Source: Alphaproteobacteria bacterium LSUCC0719 (GTDB taxonomy: Bacteria; Pseudomonadota; Alphaproteobacteria; Puniceispirillales; Puniceispirillaceae). Taken from it: 64,000 nucleotides of DNA. This document shows positions 26,277 to 34,534 of this stretch, piece after piece. The DNA lies in assembly GCA_040839025.1 (NCBI GenBank), contig JBFPJN010000001.1, positions 124,001 to 188,000 on the forward strand. The letters are read 5' to 3'. Positions within the stretch are counted from its first letter, which is position 1; each line of letters begins with the position of its first letter. Position numbers and translations under genes: made by a program. The notes beneath the pieces are model-generated. The model did no database searches, had not been told where the DNA came from, and saw nothing but the letters and a program-made list of their open reading frames with translations.

Positions 26277-26476
26277 GGCGGCAGGGCACTCCGACAGGTG
26301 ACAGGCTTCGTCGGATATAGACGCTCCCCCCTGTCTTCGCAATCCATTATCTTTGTCATCAATCAGGGATGGTCGTTAACCATGCACAGGCAGTGCGGAA
26401 TCACCTTTTCCCCTGAAAAATCCCTGATATAGTTTCCGTCATGACGTCATCCTTCTGAAAAACAACATAAATAAAA

Positions 26477-26505
26477 TTGATAATGATTTTGATAATCATT
26501 ATCAA
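26477..26505. promoter_or_regulatory. Fur box upstream of ferric-iron uptake genes
   Basis: TTGATAATGAT (26477-26487) and ATCATTATCAA (26495-26505) form a perfect 11-bp inverted repeat around TTTGATA, closely matching the GATAATGATAATCATTATC Fur consensus. It lies 85 bases before the fbpA-like start, so iron-dependent repression of that gene is expected. The divergent terC-like gene is 200 bases away on the other side. Confidence 0.85.
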
Positions 26506-26535
26506 AAATGTCTTGCAATATGCGACGATTTTGCA

Positions 26536-26552
26536 TTTGATAATCATTCTCA
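26536..26552. promoter_or_regulatory. Second, partial Fur-like site
   Basis: TTTGATAATCATTCTCA repeats the core GATAATCATT of the site 40 bases upstream, with one changed base in the right arm. Two spaced sites close to the start codon suggest cooperative or extended Fur binding. The rest of the 313-base gap 26277-26589 shows no gene. Confidence 0.65.
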
Positions 26553-26589
26553 TCTAACGGACACTTTCACCATGTTGGAGATTTTCAAT

Positions 26590-27651
26590 ATGCGTTTTGC
26601 ATTGCCAAAGGCACCGGCACGGGCGGCGTTCAAACGCTACGGAACAGCCATGCTGGCGGGATTTGCCGCACTTTTCATGGCTGGTGGTCCGGTTGCGGCC
26701 AGCGCTGCCGAGATCAATATCTATTCGCATCGCCAGCAATTCCTGCTGCAGCCGTTCCTTGATGCCTTTACGGCCGAAACCGGCATCAGGACGCGCGTTG
26801 TCTACGCCGCCAAGGGGTTGGCGCAACGTCTTCTTGCCGAAGGCGAGGCCAGCCTGGCTGATGTCATTCTGACAGTCGATATATCGCGGCTCAGCGAATA
26901 TGCCGAGCTTGATCTGCTGGCGCCGGTGGACTCGCCGGTTCTGGAAAGCAATGTACCGGCGCATCTGCGGGCATCCGACAATCGCTGGTTCGCCTTTTCA
27001 ACACGGGCACGGCTGGTGGCGACGTCGGTTGACAGGGTGGCCGAGGATGCCATTGCCGATATCGAGGACCTTGCCAGGCCCGAATGGAAAGGTCGGATCT
27101 GCAGCCGCAAGGGAAGCCATGTCTATAACCGGTCGCTGATGGCGTCGATCATCGCCGCGAACGGGGCCGATGCGGCCGAGGCATGGGCCGGCAATATGGT
27201 TTCGAATTTCGCCCGCAAGCCGCAGGGCAATGACCGCGCGCAGGCGAAAGCCATTTTTCAGGGCCAGTGCGATGTGGCGATCATGAACCACTATTATTAC
27301 GGCAATATGCTGTATGGCGATCAGGCCGAGCAGAAAAACTGGGCAAACGCCATCCGGCTTGTGTTCACAAATCAGGGCGGTCGTGGCACCCATGTCAATA
27401 TTTCGGGTGGCGGGATGGCGCGGCACAGTCCCAATCCCGATGGCGCGCGCCGGTTTCTGGAATTCCTGACGACACCTGTTGCCCAGCAACTCTATGGCGA
27501 GGTCAATTTTGAATATCCGGTCAATCCGACCGTGGCACCGGGTGGTGTGTTGTCTTCATGGGGTGATTTCAAGCGTGACAGTCTGGCCATCGAGCGGCTT
27601 GCCGAACTGGCTCCGGACGCGCAGATGATTATTGATCGGGTCGGATGGTAG
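26590..27651 (+). CDS. fbpA: Ferric iron ABC transporter, periplasmic binding protein (FbpA/FutA-type)
   Basis: A type II periplasmic iron-binding protein of about 353 residues. A long signal region (hydrophobic YGTAMLAGFAALFMAGG) ends near SAAEINIYSHRQQ, the standard start of mature FbpA-type proteins. Tyrosines for Fe(III) are seen in IMNHYYYGNML. TTGGAG lies nine bases before the ATG at 26590; the ATG at 26572 is possible but has a poor site. Two Fur-box-like sequences lie upstream. It overlaps the permease gene by seven bases. Confidence 0.9.
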   Translation: MRFALPKAPARAAFKRYGTAMLAGFAALFMAGGPVAASAAEINIYSHRQQFLLQPFLDAFTAETGIRTRVVYAAKGLAQRLLAEGEASLADVILTVDISRLSEYAELDLLAPVDSPVLESNVPAHLRASDNRWFAFSTRARLVATSVDRVAEDAIADIEDLARPEWKGRICSRKGSHVYNRSLMASIIAANGADAAEAWAGNMVSNFARKPQGNDRAQAKAIFQGQCDVAIMNHYYYGNMLYGDQAEQKNWANAIRLVFTNQGGRGTHVNISGGGMARHSPNPDGARRFLEFLTTPVAQQLYGEVNFEYPVNPTVAPGGVLSSWGDFKRDSLAIERLAELAPDAQMIIDRVGW

Positions 27652-29288
27652 CCACCTTTCTGTCATATTGGTCAGGCCGGCCGGCCCGTCATATCGATGG
27701 CTGGTCGGTTTCTGCAATTGTGATATGTCTTTTCATCCTCGGACCGATCCTGGCGCTGTGGATGATGGCCTTTGGCGACAGTCAGGGCCTGTGGCGGCAT
27801 CTGGTGTCGACGGTATTGCCGCGCTATGTCCTGAACACGGTTCTGTTGATGTTCGGGGTCGGTGTGCTGACGATCCTGTTCGGTGTCAGCACGGCCTGGG
27901 TTATCACGCGCTACAGCTTTGTTGGCAAACGGGTTTTTGAATGGCTGCTGCTGCTGCCGGCGGCGATCCCGGCCTATATCATCGCCTATACCTATACCGA
28001 TTTTCTGGAATATGCCGGTCCGGTTCAGTCGCTTCTTCGTGACATGTTTGGCTGGCAGCGCCCGATGGATTACTGGTTCCCGGATATTCGCTCGCTCGGC
28101 GGGGCGGTTCTTGTCATGTCGACAGTGCTTTATCCCTATATCTATATGGTAACGCGGATTGCGTTCCGCCTCACACCGGCCAGCCTGTTCGAGATCGCGC
28201 TTGTTCATGACAGGTCGCAATTCTGGTCGGTTGGTCTGCCGCTCGCCCGACCGGCGATTACCGCCGGGCTGGCGCTCGTTCTGATGGAGGTGGTGTCCGA
28301 TTTCGGGACAGTTGAATATTTTGCCGTCGAGACAATTACGCTTGGCATCTTCAATGTCTGGCTTGGCATGAACAATATTGTGGCGGCGGCGCAGATTTCC
28401 CTGTTCGGGTTTGTCTTCATCCTCAGTCTGCTTGCGCTCGAACTGTATGCCAGATCGCGCCAGCGTTTTGCCGGCAACGGCAAATCCGCCACAGAATTAC
28501 AGCCCTTGCGGCCCGGCGTGAAAGGGCAGATTGCCTGCCAGGCTGTCTGTGCGCTGCCGCTGTGTCTCGGATTTGTCATTCCGGTCGGGGTGTTGCTGAA
28601 ATTCGTGCTTGGGAATCCGATCACCGACCAGTTTGGCCAGGTTGTCGACACGGTGGGTGCCACGATGCTGATGGCCGGCGCGGCGGCGGTGCTGATTGTT
28701 GTCGTGTCGACGCTACTGGTTCTGGCGGCAACCTATCGGGGCGGGGTCATGGTACGCCGTCTGACTGTTGCTGCTTCCAGCGGCTATGCCATTCCCGGAA
28801 CAATGCTGGCCATCGGTGTGCTGGTGTTTGCGGGTGTGGTTGACCGCACCTATGCCGGATTGGTGGGGGATCCGCGTGCGACATTGCTTCTGGGGGGCGC
28901 CGGCATTCTTCTCACGGCCTATCTGGTGCGCTTTCAGGCGGTCGGTTACGGCGCGCTGATGTCGGGGATCAGACGGCTCCCGGACAATATGATGAATGCC
29001 AGCCGGGTTCTGGGCAACGGATTTGGCAGCAGCCTGAAGCGGGTGATCCTGCCGTTGCTTCGTGGCTCGATGCTGGCCGGTGGGTTGCTGTGTTTTGTCG
29101 ATATCATGAAAGAGCTGCCAATCACGCTGTTGCTGCGGCCCTTTGATTTCGAGACGCTTGCCACCTACACCTATCAGTTCGCCAAGGACGAGATGCTCGA
29201 GGCGGCGGCCCTGCCGGCCCTGATGATTGTCGTCGCCGGGCTGGTGCCGGTGATTCTGATGAACAACATGCTGCGCCGCGCGGGCTAG
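27645..29288 (+). CDS. fbpB: Ferric iron ABC transporter permease (FbpB-type)
   Basis: A 547-residue fused permease with two homologous halves of about six helices, as in FbpB/SfuB. The second EAA loop (MNASRVLGNGFGSSLKRVILPLLRG) is normal in length when read in two parts around the Gly. The first is unusual: FEIALVHDRSQFW leads straight to SVGLPLARPAI, about three residues shorter than expected and without the conserved Gly that contacts the ATPase. No ATPase gene follows; the next gene is an FMN dehydrogenase 82 bases on. The ATPase must be supplied from elsewhere. Confidence 0.9.
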   Translation: MVATFLSYWSGRPARHIDGWSVSAIVICLFILGPILALWMMAFGDSQGLWRHLVSTVLPRYVLNTVLLMFGVGVLTILFGVSTAWVITRYSFVGKRVFEWLLLLPAAIPAYIIAYTYTDFLEYAGPVQSLLRDMFGWQRPMDYWFPDIRSLGGAVLVMSTVLYPYIYMVTRIAFRLTPASLFEIALVHDRSQFWSVGLPLARPAITAGLALVLMEVVSDFGTVEYFAVETITLGIFNVWLGMNNIVAAAQISLFGFVFILSLLALELYARSRQRFAGNGKSATELQPLRPGVKGQIACQAVCALPLCLGFVIPVGVLLKFVLGNPITDQFGQVVDTVGATMLMAGAAAVLIVVVSTLLVLAATYRGGVMVRRLTVAASSGYAIPGTMLAIGVLVFAGVVDRTYAGLVGDPRATLLLGGAGILLTAYLVRFQAVGYGALMSGIRRLPDNMMNASRVLGNGFGSSLKRVILPLLRGSMLAGGLLCFVDIMKELPITLLLRPFDFETLATYTYQFAKDEMLEAAALPALMIVVAGLVPVILMNNMLRRAG

Positions 29289-29370
29289 ACTTCGCAGGGG
29301 CCGTCGTGGTTTAGTTGGCGCCGGTGCATTGGGGGCGGTTCGGGCCCACTCTTCTGAATGAGGTGTCGTC

Positions 29371-30507
29371 ATGGCCGTGATCGCCTGTGTTGACGATCTG
29401 CGCAAGCAGATGGAGCGGCGTGTTCCGCGCATGTTCTTTGATTACTGCGAGAGTGGGTCCTGGACAGAATCCACATTCAACGCGAATGAAACCGACCTTC
29501 AGGACATCAAGTTCCGCCAGCGCGTGGCGATTGATGTCTCGAAGCGCAGCACCGCCATGAAGATGCTGGGACAGGAAGTGCCGATGCCGGTGGCGCTGGC
29601 GCCGACCGGTCTTGCCGGCATGCAGCATGCCGATGGTGAAATTCTGGCCGCCCAGGCCGCCGAGTCCTTTGGGGTTCCCTTTACCCTGTCGACAATGTCG
29701 ATCTGCTCGATCGAGGATGTTGCTGAAAACACAAGCAAGCCATTCTGGTTTCAGCTTTATGTGATGCGCGACCGGAAATTCATCCGCAATCTTGTCGAAC
29801 GGGCAAAGGCCGCCAACTGTTCGGCATTGATGATCACGCTTGACCTGCAGATCATGGGGCAACGCCACAAGGATGTCCGCAACGGGCTGTCGGCACCGCC
29901 GAAACCGACTCTGAAAAATATGATCAATCTTGCCACCAAGCCGTCCTGGTGCCTTGGCATGCTGGGAACGCGCCGTCGCGAATTCCGCAATATTGTCGGT
30001 CATGTCGATGGTGTGGGGGATATGTCGTCACTTGCCGACTGGACGGTCAGCCAGTTCGATCCCAGCCTGTCCTGGGATGACGTTCGTGAAATCCGCAGAC
30101 AATGGGGTGGCAAGATCATCATCAAGGGAATTCTTGACGTCGAGGATGCGCGCCAGGCGGTGAATGTCGGTGCTGATGCGGTGGTGGTGTCGAATCATGG
30201 CGGGCGTCAGCTTGACGGTGCGCCATCGTCGATTGCGGCGCTGCCCGCCATTGTCGACGCCATTGGCGACAAATGCGAGGTCTGGATGGATGGTGGCATC
30301 CGCACGGGCCAGGACGTGCTGCGTGCCGTGGCGCTTGGCGCGAAGGGAACGCTGATTGGGCGCGCCTTTCTATATGGTCTTGGTGCCGGTGGCCGCGACG
30401 GTGTCACCAAGGTTCTCGAGATCCTGCACAAGGAACTCGATCTGACAATGGCGCTGTGCGGGCGCTCAAACCTGGCCGACGTCGATGACTCGATCCTGAT
30501 CCGCTAG
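29371..30507 (+). CDS. FMN-dependent alpha-hydroxy-acid dehydrogenase (LldD-like)
   Basis: A 378-residue TIM-barrel flavoenzyme: FFDYCESGSWTE at the start, MPVALAPTGLAGMQH, FQLYVMRDR, the FMN lysine in KIIIKGILDVEDA, the catalytic histidine in VSNHGGRQLDGAPSS, and WMDGGIRTGQDVLRA. It oxidises an L-2-hydroxy acid such as lactate, glycolate or mandelate to the oxo acid; whether electrons go to oxygen or to quinone/cytochrome cannot be seen. It is convergent with the diaminopropionate lyase gene; their stop codons share CTA within the CTAG at 30504-30507. Confidence 0.88.
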   Translation: MAVIACVDDLRKQMERRVPRMFFDYCESGSWTESTFNANETDLQDIKFRQRVAIDVSKRSTAMKMLGQEVPMPVALAPTGLAGMQHADGEILAAQAAESFGVPFTLSTMSICSIEDVAENTSKPFWFQLYVMRDRKFIRNLVERAKAANCSALMITLDLQIMGQRHKDVRNGLSAPPKPTLKNMINLATKPSWCLGMLGTRRREFRNIVGHVDGVGDMSSLADWTVSQFDPSLSWDDVREIRRQWGGKIIIKGILDVEDARQAVNVGADAVVVSNHGGRQLDGAPSSIAALPAIVDAIGDKCEVWMDGGIRTGQDVLRAVALGAKGTLIGRAFLYGLGAGGRDGVTKVLEILHKELDLTMALCGRSNLADVDDSILIR

Positions 30508-31646
30508 CCGGTTCCGACCGTCTGGCGATAGAAATCCGGATCCGTTGCGCCCTCGGTGCCGACCAGAAGAACAACCGCATCCGGCCCCATTCCCAGCTGG
30601 TCCCATGACGCGCCATCGGCATGCATGGCCAGCAGCGCGGCCAGCCCCGAGGTTGAACATTCACCGGCTTCGATCGACTTTGTGCGATCATGGAACCAGC
30701 GCATCAACGGGGCCACCGATTCATCGCCAATGGTCACGCAATGGCTGATTGTCGGCTTCAGGATGTCCCAGGCAAGATCCGACACCTCGCCACAGGACAG
30801 GCCTGCCATCAATGTTTCCTCGGTAATGTCGAACAATGTCGGTGTCCCGGCGACAAGACTGTTGCGCATGCAGGCGCTCATATGTGACTCGACGGCGATC
30901 ATCCGGCCAAGCGACGATCCTGCGGCCTGCCAGAGAGGTGCCACGATTCCCGCCGCCAGCCCGCCAACCCCCACGGGCAGCATGGCATGGCTTGGTGCCG
31001 CGCCAAGCTGGGTCAGGATTTCACGCGCCATCACCGTATAGCCGGCCATCACCATCAGCGGCACCTCGTGATATCCCGGCCACGAGGTGTCCGAGACAAT
31101 CTGCCAGCCATGTGTGGCGGCATCCTGCTTGCAGGCGGCAAGCGACGCCTCGTAATTGCCATTGATCCGGATCACCTCGGCACCGAATGCCGCCATCGCA
31201 TCTTCACGGGCCTTGCTGACATGCGCATGGATATAGATCTTTGCGGCACATCCGGCCCGGGCCGCCCCCCAGGCCACTGACCGGCCATGATTGCCGTCGG
31301 TGGCGGTGGCGACGGTCAGGTCGGTGGCGCTGCCGCCGGACGCCTCGATCCGGCTTGCCAGCGCGGCAACCGCATAGGCACCGCCAAGTGCCTTGAACGA
31401 GCCAAGGCCGAAACGGGCTGATTCATCCTTGTACACGACCCGTGCCACGCCAAGATGGGCGGCGACCTCCGGCAGTTCGTGGAGCGGGGTGGGCGTATAT
31501 CCGGACCAGCCGGTGATCACTGCCTCGGCAGCATCCATCGCGGCCATGTCGAGCGAACCGGCCCGGTTGGGGAAGGGGCCGCTGGTATGCCCCGGATTGG
31601 CATCCAGCGTGAAGCTGGCCAGGGCTGTTGTCAGATCGGTGTCCAT
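30504..31646 (-). CDS. dpaL: Diaminopropionate ammonia-lyase
   Basis: A 380-residue fold-type II PLP enzyme. The PLP lysine lies in FGLGSFKALGGAYA, and TATDGNHGRSVAWGA, SDTSWPGYHEVP and LPVGVGGLAAGI are typical of diaminopropionate ammonia-lyase (YgeX/DpaL), which splits 2,3-diaminopropionate to pyruvate and two ammonia. The ATG at 31646 has AGAGGT nine bases upstream; the frame extends upstream to 31844 without support. Serine/threonine dehydratases share the fold, but the WPGYHEVP motif favours DpaL. Confidence 0.87.
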   Translation of the reverse strand: MDTDLTTALASFTLDANPGHTSGPFPNRAGSLDMAAMDAAEAVITGWSGYTPTPLHELPEVAAHLGVARVVYKDESARFGLGSFKALGGAYAVAALASRIEASGGSATDLTVATATDGNHGRSVAWGAARAGCAAKIYIHAHVSKAREDAMAAFGAEVIRINGNYEASLAACKQDAATHGWQIVSDTSWPGYHEVPLMVMAGYTVMAREILTQLGAAPSHAMLPVGVGGLAAGIVAPLWQAAGSSLGRMIAVESHMSACMRNSLVAGTPTLFDITEETLMAGLSCGEVSDLAWDILKPTISHCVTIGDESVAPLMRWFHDRTKSIEAGECSTSGLAALLAMHADGASWDQLGMGPDAVVLLVGTEGATDPDFYRQTVGTG

Positions 31647-31680
31647 AGGGTGTGAACCTCTTGCTGGATTGTTCGGGGCC

Positions 31681-31712
31681 GGTCGACTCTGGGCCCGGTC
31701 GACTCTGGGCCC
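31681..31712. repeat. 16-bp perfect tandem duplication
   Basis: GGTCGACTCTGGGCCC is present twice without a gap (31681-31696, 31697-31712) in the short space between the dioxygenase stop and the dpaL start, both on the minus strand. Confidence 0.92.
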
Positions 31713-31722
31713 GGATGCGGCG

Positions 31723-32553
31723 TCAGTAGCGCCCCTTGCGGTTGGCGCCGGCATAGAAGATGTCCGACAGCCGTTCATTCGCCTCATCGCGGAATTTGAT
31801 ATCTCCGGCCTGCATGGCGGCTTCGGGCCGCGGGGCCACATCATGGTTCCGGTATCTGTCCGTGCCGCGTGCCTGCTGCACCCAGATCCGGCCGATCACC
31901 TGTTCGACATTCGGTGCGATATAGCTCTGCATGGCAAAGCCGATCCGCCGTTCGCCGGACATGTTCGGTCCTGATCCGTGGACAATCCGCGGGTGATGCA
32001 GCGACAGCTGACCGGGTTTCAGCGGCACCGCGACGGCGGCGGCCTCGTCGACATCGGGAACGGTCTGGCCCCGGGTCAGAAGATTGTCCTCGCCAAAGGT
32101 GTCGACATGTTCGATCAGCGGCGCCTTGTGCGAGCCGGGGATCATCCGCATGCAGCCATTTTCCTCGTTCACATCGCTGATCGCCAGCCATCCGGTCACC
32201 CAGTCATGCGGCTCCAGCCCGATATAGCGGGCATCCTGATGCCAGCTGATAAAGCCCTTAGTTTCCGGTTCCTTGATGAACAGCGTGGTGCCGGCGACCA
32301 GAATGTCCGGCCCGATTACATCCTGAACAGCGTCCAGGATGCGGCTGTCATGGGTGATCTGGTCAAGCACCGGCAGCACATAATGCGCGTTGTTGCGGTT
32401 CGCGCCCGCCAGCTCGTCCGGCCAGACCTGTTCGGCCTCCTCCAGCGCGGCGCGGATGGCCGCTGCCTCGTCGGCGCTGAAAATATCGATTGGCGCGACA
32501 AACCCGTCGCGGTCATAGGCGGCCTGCTGGGCCTCGGTCAGTCGGATCGGCAT
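31723..32553 (-). CDS. Phytanoyl-CoA dioxygenase (PhyH)-family protein
   Basis: A 276-residue Fe(II)/2-oxoglutarate dioxygenase. Iron ligands are the His and Asp of SWHQDARYIG and the distal His of HHPRIVHGSGPN; the Arg after it (GERRIGFAMQ) would bind 2-oxoglutarate. Bacterial relatives hydroxylate ectoine, alkyl acids or small amines and phosphonates, and the substrate cannot be told here. The ATG at 32553 starts at the conserved MPIRLTEAQQAAYDRDGFV region; GTG at 32562 is an alternative. It is probably co-transcribed with dpaL. Confidence 0.85.
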   Translation of the reverse strand: MPIRLTEAQQAAYDRDGFVAPIDIFSADEAAAIRAALEEAEQVWPDELAGANRNNAHYVLPVLDQITHDSRILDAVQDVIGPDILVAGTTLFIKEPETKGFISWHQDARYIGLEPHDWVTGWLAISDVNEENGCMRMIPGSHKAPLIEHVDTFGEDNLLTRGQTVPDVDEAAAVAVPLKPGQLSLHHPRIVHGSGPNMSGERRIGFAMQSYIAPNVEQVIGRIWVQQARGTDRYRNHDVAPRPEAAMQAGDIKFRDEANERLSDIFYAGANRKGRY

Positions 32554-32682
32554 GCTGATCACCCAAAATATATATCCTGCAGGAGGTGAGAGTGCCCTAC
32601 CCGTGCGCCGGACGCAAAGCCTTTGCGCATCATGGCCGGTGGCTGCGTCTTCTCGTGCTGCCGAAATTCGACTAGCCTGACA

Positions 32683-32724
32683 GCCGGTGAAGACAGGCCG
32701 GCGAAGACAGGCCGACAACGACAA
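32683..32724. repeat. 14-bp imperfect tandem repeat before ureohydrolase gene
   Basis: GCCGGTGAAGACAG (32683-32696) and GCCGGCGAAGACAG (32697-32710) are followed by a weak third copy, GCCGACAACGACAA (32711-32724). The array ends just at the AAGGGG ribosome-binding site of the ureohydrolase. Confidence 0.85.
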
Positions 32725-32735
32725 GGGGTGTGATG

Positions 32736-33689
32736 ATGAGCGGACATGGCTATGACAGCGGGCGACTGAACCTGCCTTTTGTGGGGCTGTGCAGCTTTGG
32801 CAAAAATCCCTATCAACCGGACTGGGACTCCATCGACGCCGATTTCGCCATTCTCGGCGCGCCATTCGATTTCGGGACACAGTTTCGGGCCGGCGCGCGG
32901 TTTGGCCCGCGCGGCATCCGCGAGGCCTCGACCCTGTTCTCGTTCGGTCATGCCGGTGCCTATGACCACGAGGATGATGTGACCTATCTCGAGACCGACA
33001 AGGTGCGGATCGTCGATATCGGCGATGCTGACATCGTCCATACCGACACCATCAAGAGCCACGCCAATATCGAACAGGGTGTGCGCGCCATCCTCAGGGC
33101 CGGCGCGGTGCCGATCGTTCTTGGCGGCGACCATTCGGTGAACATTCCCTGCATCAATGCCTTTTCCGACCAGGAACCGTTCCATCTGGTGCAGATCGAC
33201 GCGCATCTGGATTTTGTCGATGAACGTCACGGCGTTCGCTATGGGCATGGCAACCCGATGCGCCGCGCCGCCGAAAAGCCCTATGTAACCGGCCTGTCGC
33301 AGATCGGCATCCGCAATGTGTCATCGACGGCCCGCGACGGCTATGAGGATGCCCGCGCCATGGGGTCCGACATCCAGTCGGTGCGCCAGCTCCGCGCGAT
33401 GGGGGTGGATGCCATGCTGGCCCGCATTCCTGAAGGCGCGCGCTATTACATCACCATCGATATCGACGGGTTCGACCCGTCCATCGCGCCTGGCACCGGC
33501 ACGCCCTCGCATGGCGGGTTCCTGTATTATGAGGTGCTGGAGCTTCTGGACGGGCTGACGAAGCGCGGCACCGTCATCGGGGTGGACCTTGTCGAGGTGG
33601 CACCGGATTACGACCCGACCGGCAGCACGACAACATTGGCGGCACAACTGCTGCTGAACCTGATTGGCCGCATCGCCCATAACAGGTGA
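32736..33689 (+). CDS. Ureohydrolase (agmatinase/guanidino-acid hydrolase family)
   Basis: A 317-residue arginase-superfamily enzyme with all binuclear-manganese motifs: VLGGDHSV, QIDAHLDF, and TIDIDGFDPSIAPGTGTPSHGG. These enzymes hydrolyse a guanidino group to urea and an amine. The sequence is of the agmatinase/guanidinobutyrase/guanidinopropionase/guanidinase type rather than arginase, but the substrate is not readable. Of the adjacent codons GTG (32730), ATG (32733) and ATG (32736), the last is best spaced from AAGGGG. An amidinotransferase, a creatinase and a polyamine-type ABC transporter lie downstream, so a guanidino acid is an attractive substrate. Confidence 0.88.
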   Translation: MSGHGYDSGRLNLPFVGLCSFGKNPYQPDWDSIDADFAILGAPFDFGTQFRAGARFGPRGIREASTLFSFGHAGAYDHEDDVTYLETDKVRIVDIGDADIVHTDTIKSHANIEQGVRAILRAGAVPIVLGGDHSVNIPCINAFSDQEPFHLVQIDAHLDFVDERHGVRYGHGNPMRRAAEKPYVTGLSQIGIRNVSSTARDGYEDARAMGSDIQSVRQLRAMGVDAMLARIPEGARYYITIDIDGFDPSIAPGTGTPSHGGFLYYEVLELLDGLTKRGTVIGVDLVEVAPDYDPTGSTTTLAAQLLLNLIGRIAHNR

Positions 33690-33701
33690 GGGGTCTGGCC
33701 A

Positions 33702-33830
33702 TCACCACCGCATGATCATGTCATCCGTTCCGGACAGGACGGTGGTGATGGGTTCGGCCCCGTCATCGGTGATGGTCGGGATGTCGTGATCGCGCGATAA
33801 TCGCCAGTCCCGGCCTTGCAGTCAGGTGAA
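33702..33830 (-). pseudogene. Decayed 3' remnant of a creatinase-like gene
   Basis: Read on the minus strand, this stretch encodes DHDIPTITDDGAEPITT...SGTDDMIM followed by a stop, matching the C terminus of the intact creatinase at 35915-37129 (EHDILIITEDGAENITN...FGTDEMIV). By eye about 12 of 74 aligned bases differ. Further in, AGTGDYR corresponds to AGAGGYR, but a two-base insertion shifts the frame. Beyond about 33830 similarity fades into AT-rich sequence. It is therefore a truncated, frameshifted relic of a second creatinase copy, or of an ancestral gene interrupted by the AT-rich insertion. Confidence 0.82.
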
Positions 33831-34050
33831 CTTGATCAACTGGCCGACATACAAGTTCAACTCCAGGGACGTATAAACGAATTGAATACACCCCTGGGTT
33901 GTTTGACAAAAATGATAACTGCAACTAGATCCAAGTTATTATTTTCCTGAAAGAATTCATCCTCAAATAATCCAATTTTATGAATGTTTCTATCTTGGCT
34001 TTTTTTGAAGCCGTTGTGTGAAAACATCTTGAAATCCAGGGAGATGAACA

Positions 34051-34365
34051 ATGGATAGCATCGAGATCAAGGTCGATTTTTTCTCATCGGAAGATGACTC
34101 TGATTGGCTCGCCGTGAGCAGGCAGGAGCCAAGGTTTTTCCTGTTCGACAAATCGGAAGAGGATTTGGTCGAGCAGGTTAAGCGCGCGCTGGATTTCTAC
34201 GCCCAGAATCTGGAAACGATAAATTCCAAGGTTCGTGCCCGTGAGAATTCTGTGCCGAATTTGAAATCACTCAAAGCTGTTTCAAATGTCGAGTTTGCGA
34301 AATTGGTTAGAAAGACTGCGTTGATTGATTCTGCACACAGAATCCAGATCAATGCCGTTTCGTAG
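34051..34365 (+). CDS. Small protein with HicB/DUF1902-like N-terminal pattern
   Basis: A 104-residue protein with a good AGGGAG ribosome-binding site, so translation is likely. Residues 1-50 (VDFFSSEDDSDWLAVSRQEP then KSEEDLVEQVKRALDFYAQN) follow the strand-strand-helix pattern of HicB-type antitoxins and DUF1902 proteins, where an acidic turn precedes a W-x-A strand. The conserved P-G-L/C of HicB is missing. Residues 65-100 are charged and predicted helical, and could be a DNA-binding or partner-binding tail. It overlaps the next small gene. Function unknown. Confidence 0.55.
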   Translation: MDSIEIKVDFFSSEDDSDWLAVSRQEPRFFLFDKSEEDLVEQVKRALDFYAQNLETINSKVRARENSVPNLKSLKAVSNVEFAKLVRKTALIDSAHRIQINAVS

Positions 34366-34534
34366 AGTTGATCCAAGTCGGTTTGAGCATTTGCCGTTAT
34401 TTGGTTATGAGATTCTGGTCCAAAACGACGAGTTCATCGTTGTCCACAGCTTTGAGCGTGACATCGAGATCATTCCTCTCTCTTGCCCGTTCTTCTGGTT
34501 TGAAGATGGGCAAGAGGCGGATCAGTTGAATTAA
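34352..34534 (+). CDS. Small unknown protein overlapping the HicB-like gene
   Basis: A 60-residue protein from the ATG at 34352, overlapping the upstream gene by 14 bases; an earlier start at 34325 is possible. It reads MPFRRVDPSRFEHLPLFG, then an alternating hydrophobic segment ILVQNDEFIVVHSFERDIEI ending in PFFWFEDGQEA. It has an aromatic, beta-rich look. It does not resemble HicA (no G-S-H-x-x-F motif). The overlap with the gene before it suggests a two-gene unit. I do not recognise the family. Confidence 0.4.
   Translation: MPFRRVDPSRFEHLPLFGYEILVQNDEFIVVHSFERDIEIIPLSCPFFWFEDGQEADQLN

Noticed and set aside
26277-26476. yybP-ykoY manganese riboswitch before the terC-like gene
   Set aside because: The leader contains CCGACGAAGCC, slightly like the conserved CCGACG element, but the second conserved arm and overall fold are not visible.
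33857-34051. 64-residue minus-strand reading frame in the AT-rich island
   Set aside because: It has no ribosome-binding site of note, starts at the boundary of the HicB-like gene's own leader, and its composition is what random AT-rich sequence would give.
34051-34534. Classical HicBA toxin-antitoxin pair
   Set aside because: The first protein is only HicB-like in its N-terminal half and lacks the P-G motif; the second has none of the HicA residues. Only an unknown two-gene unit is supported.
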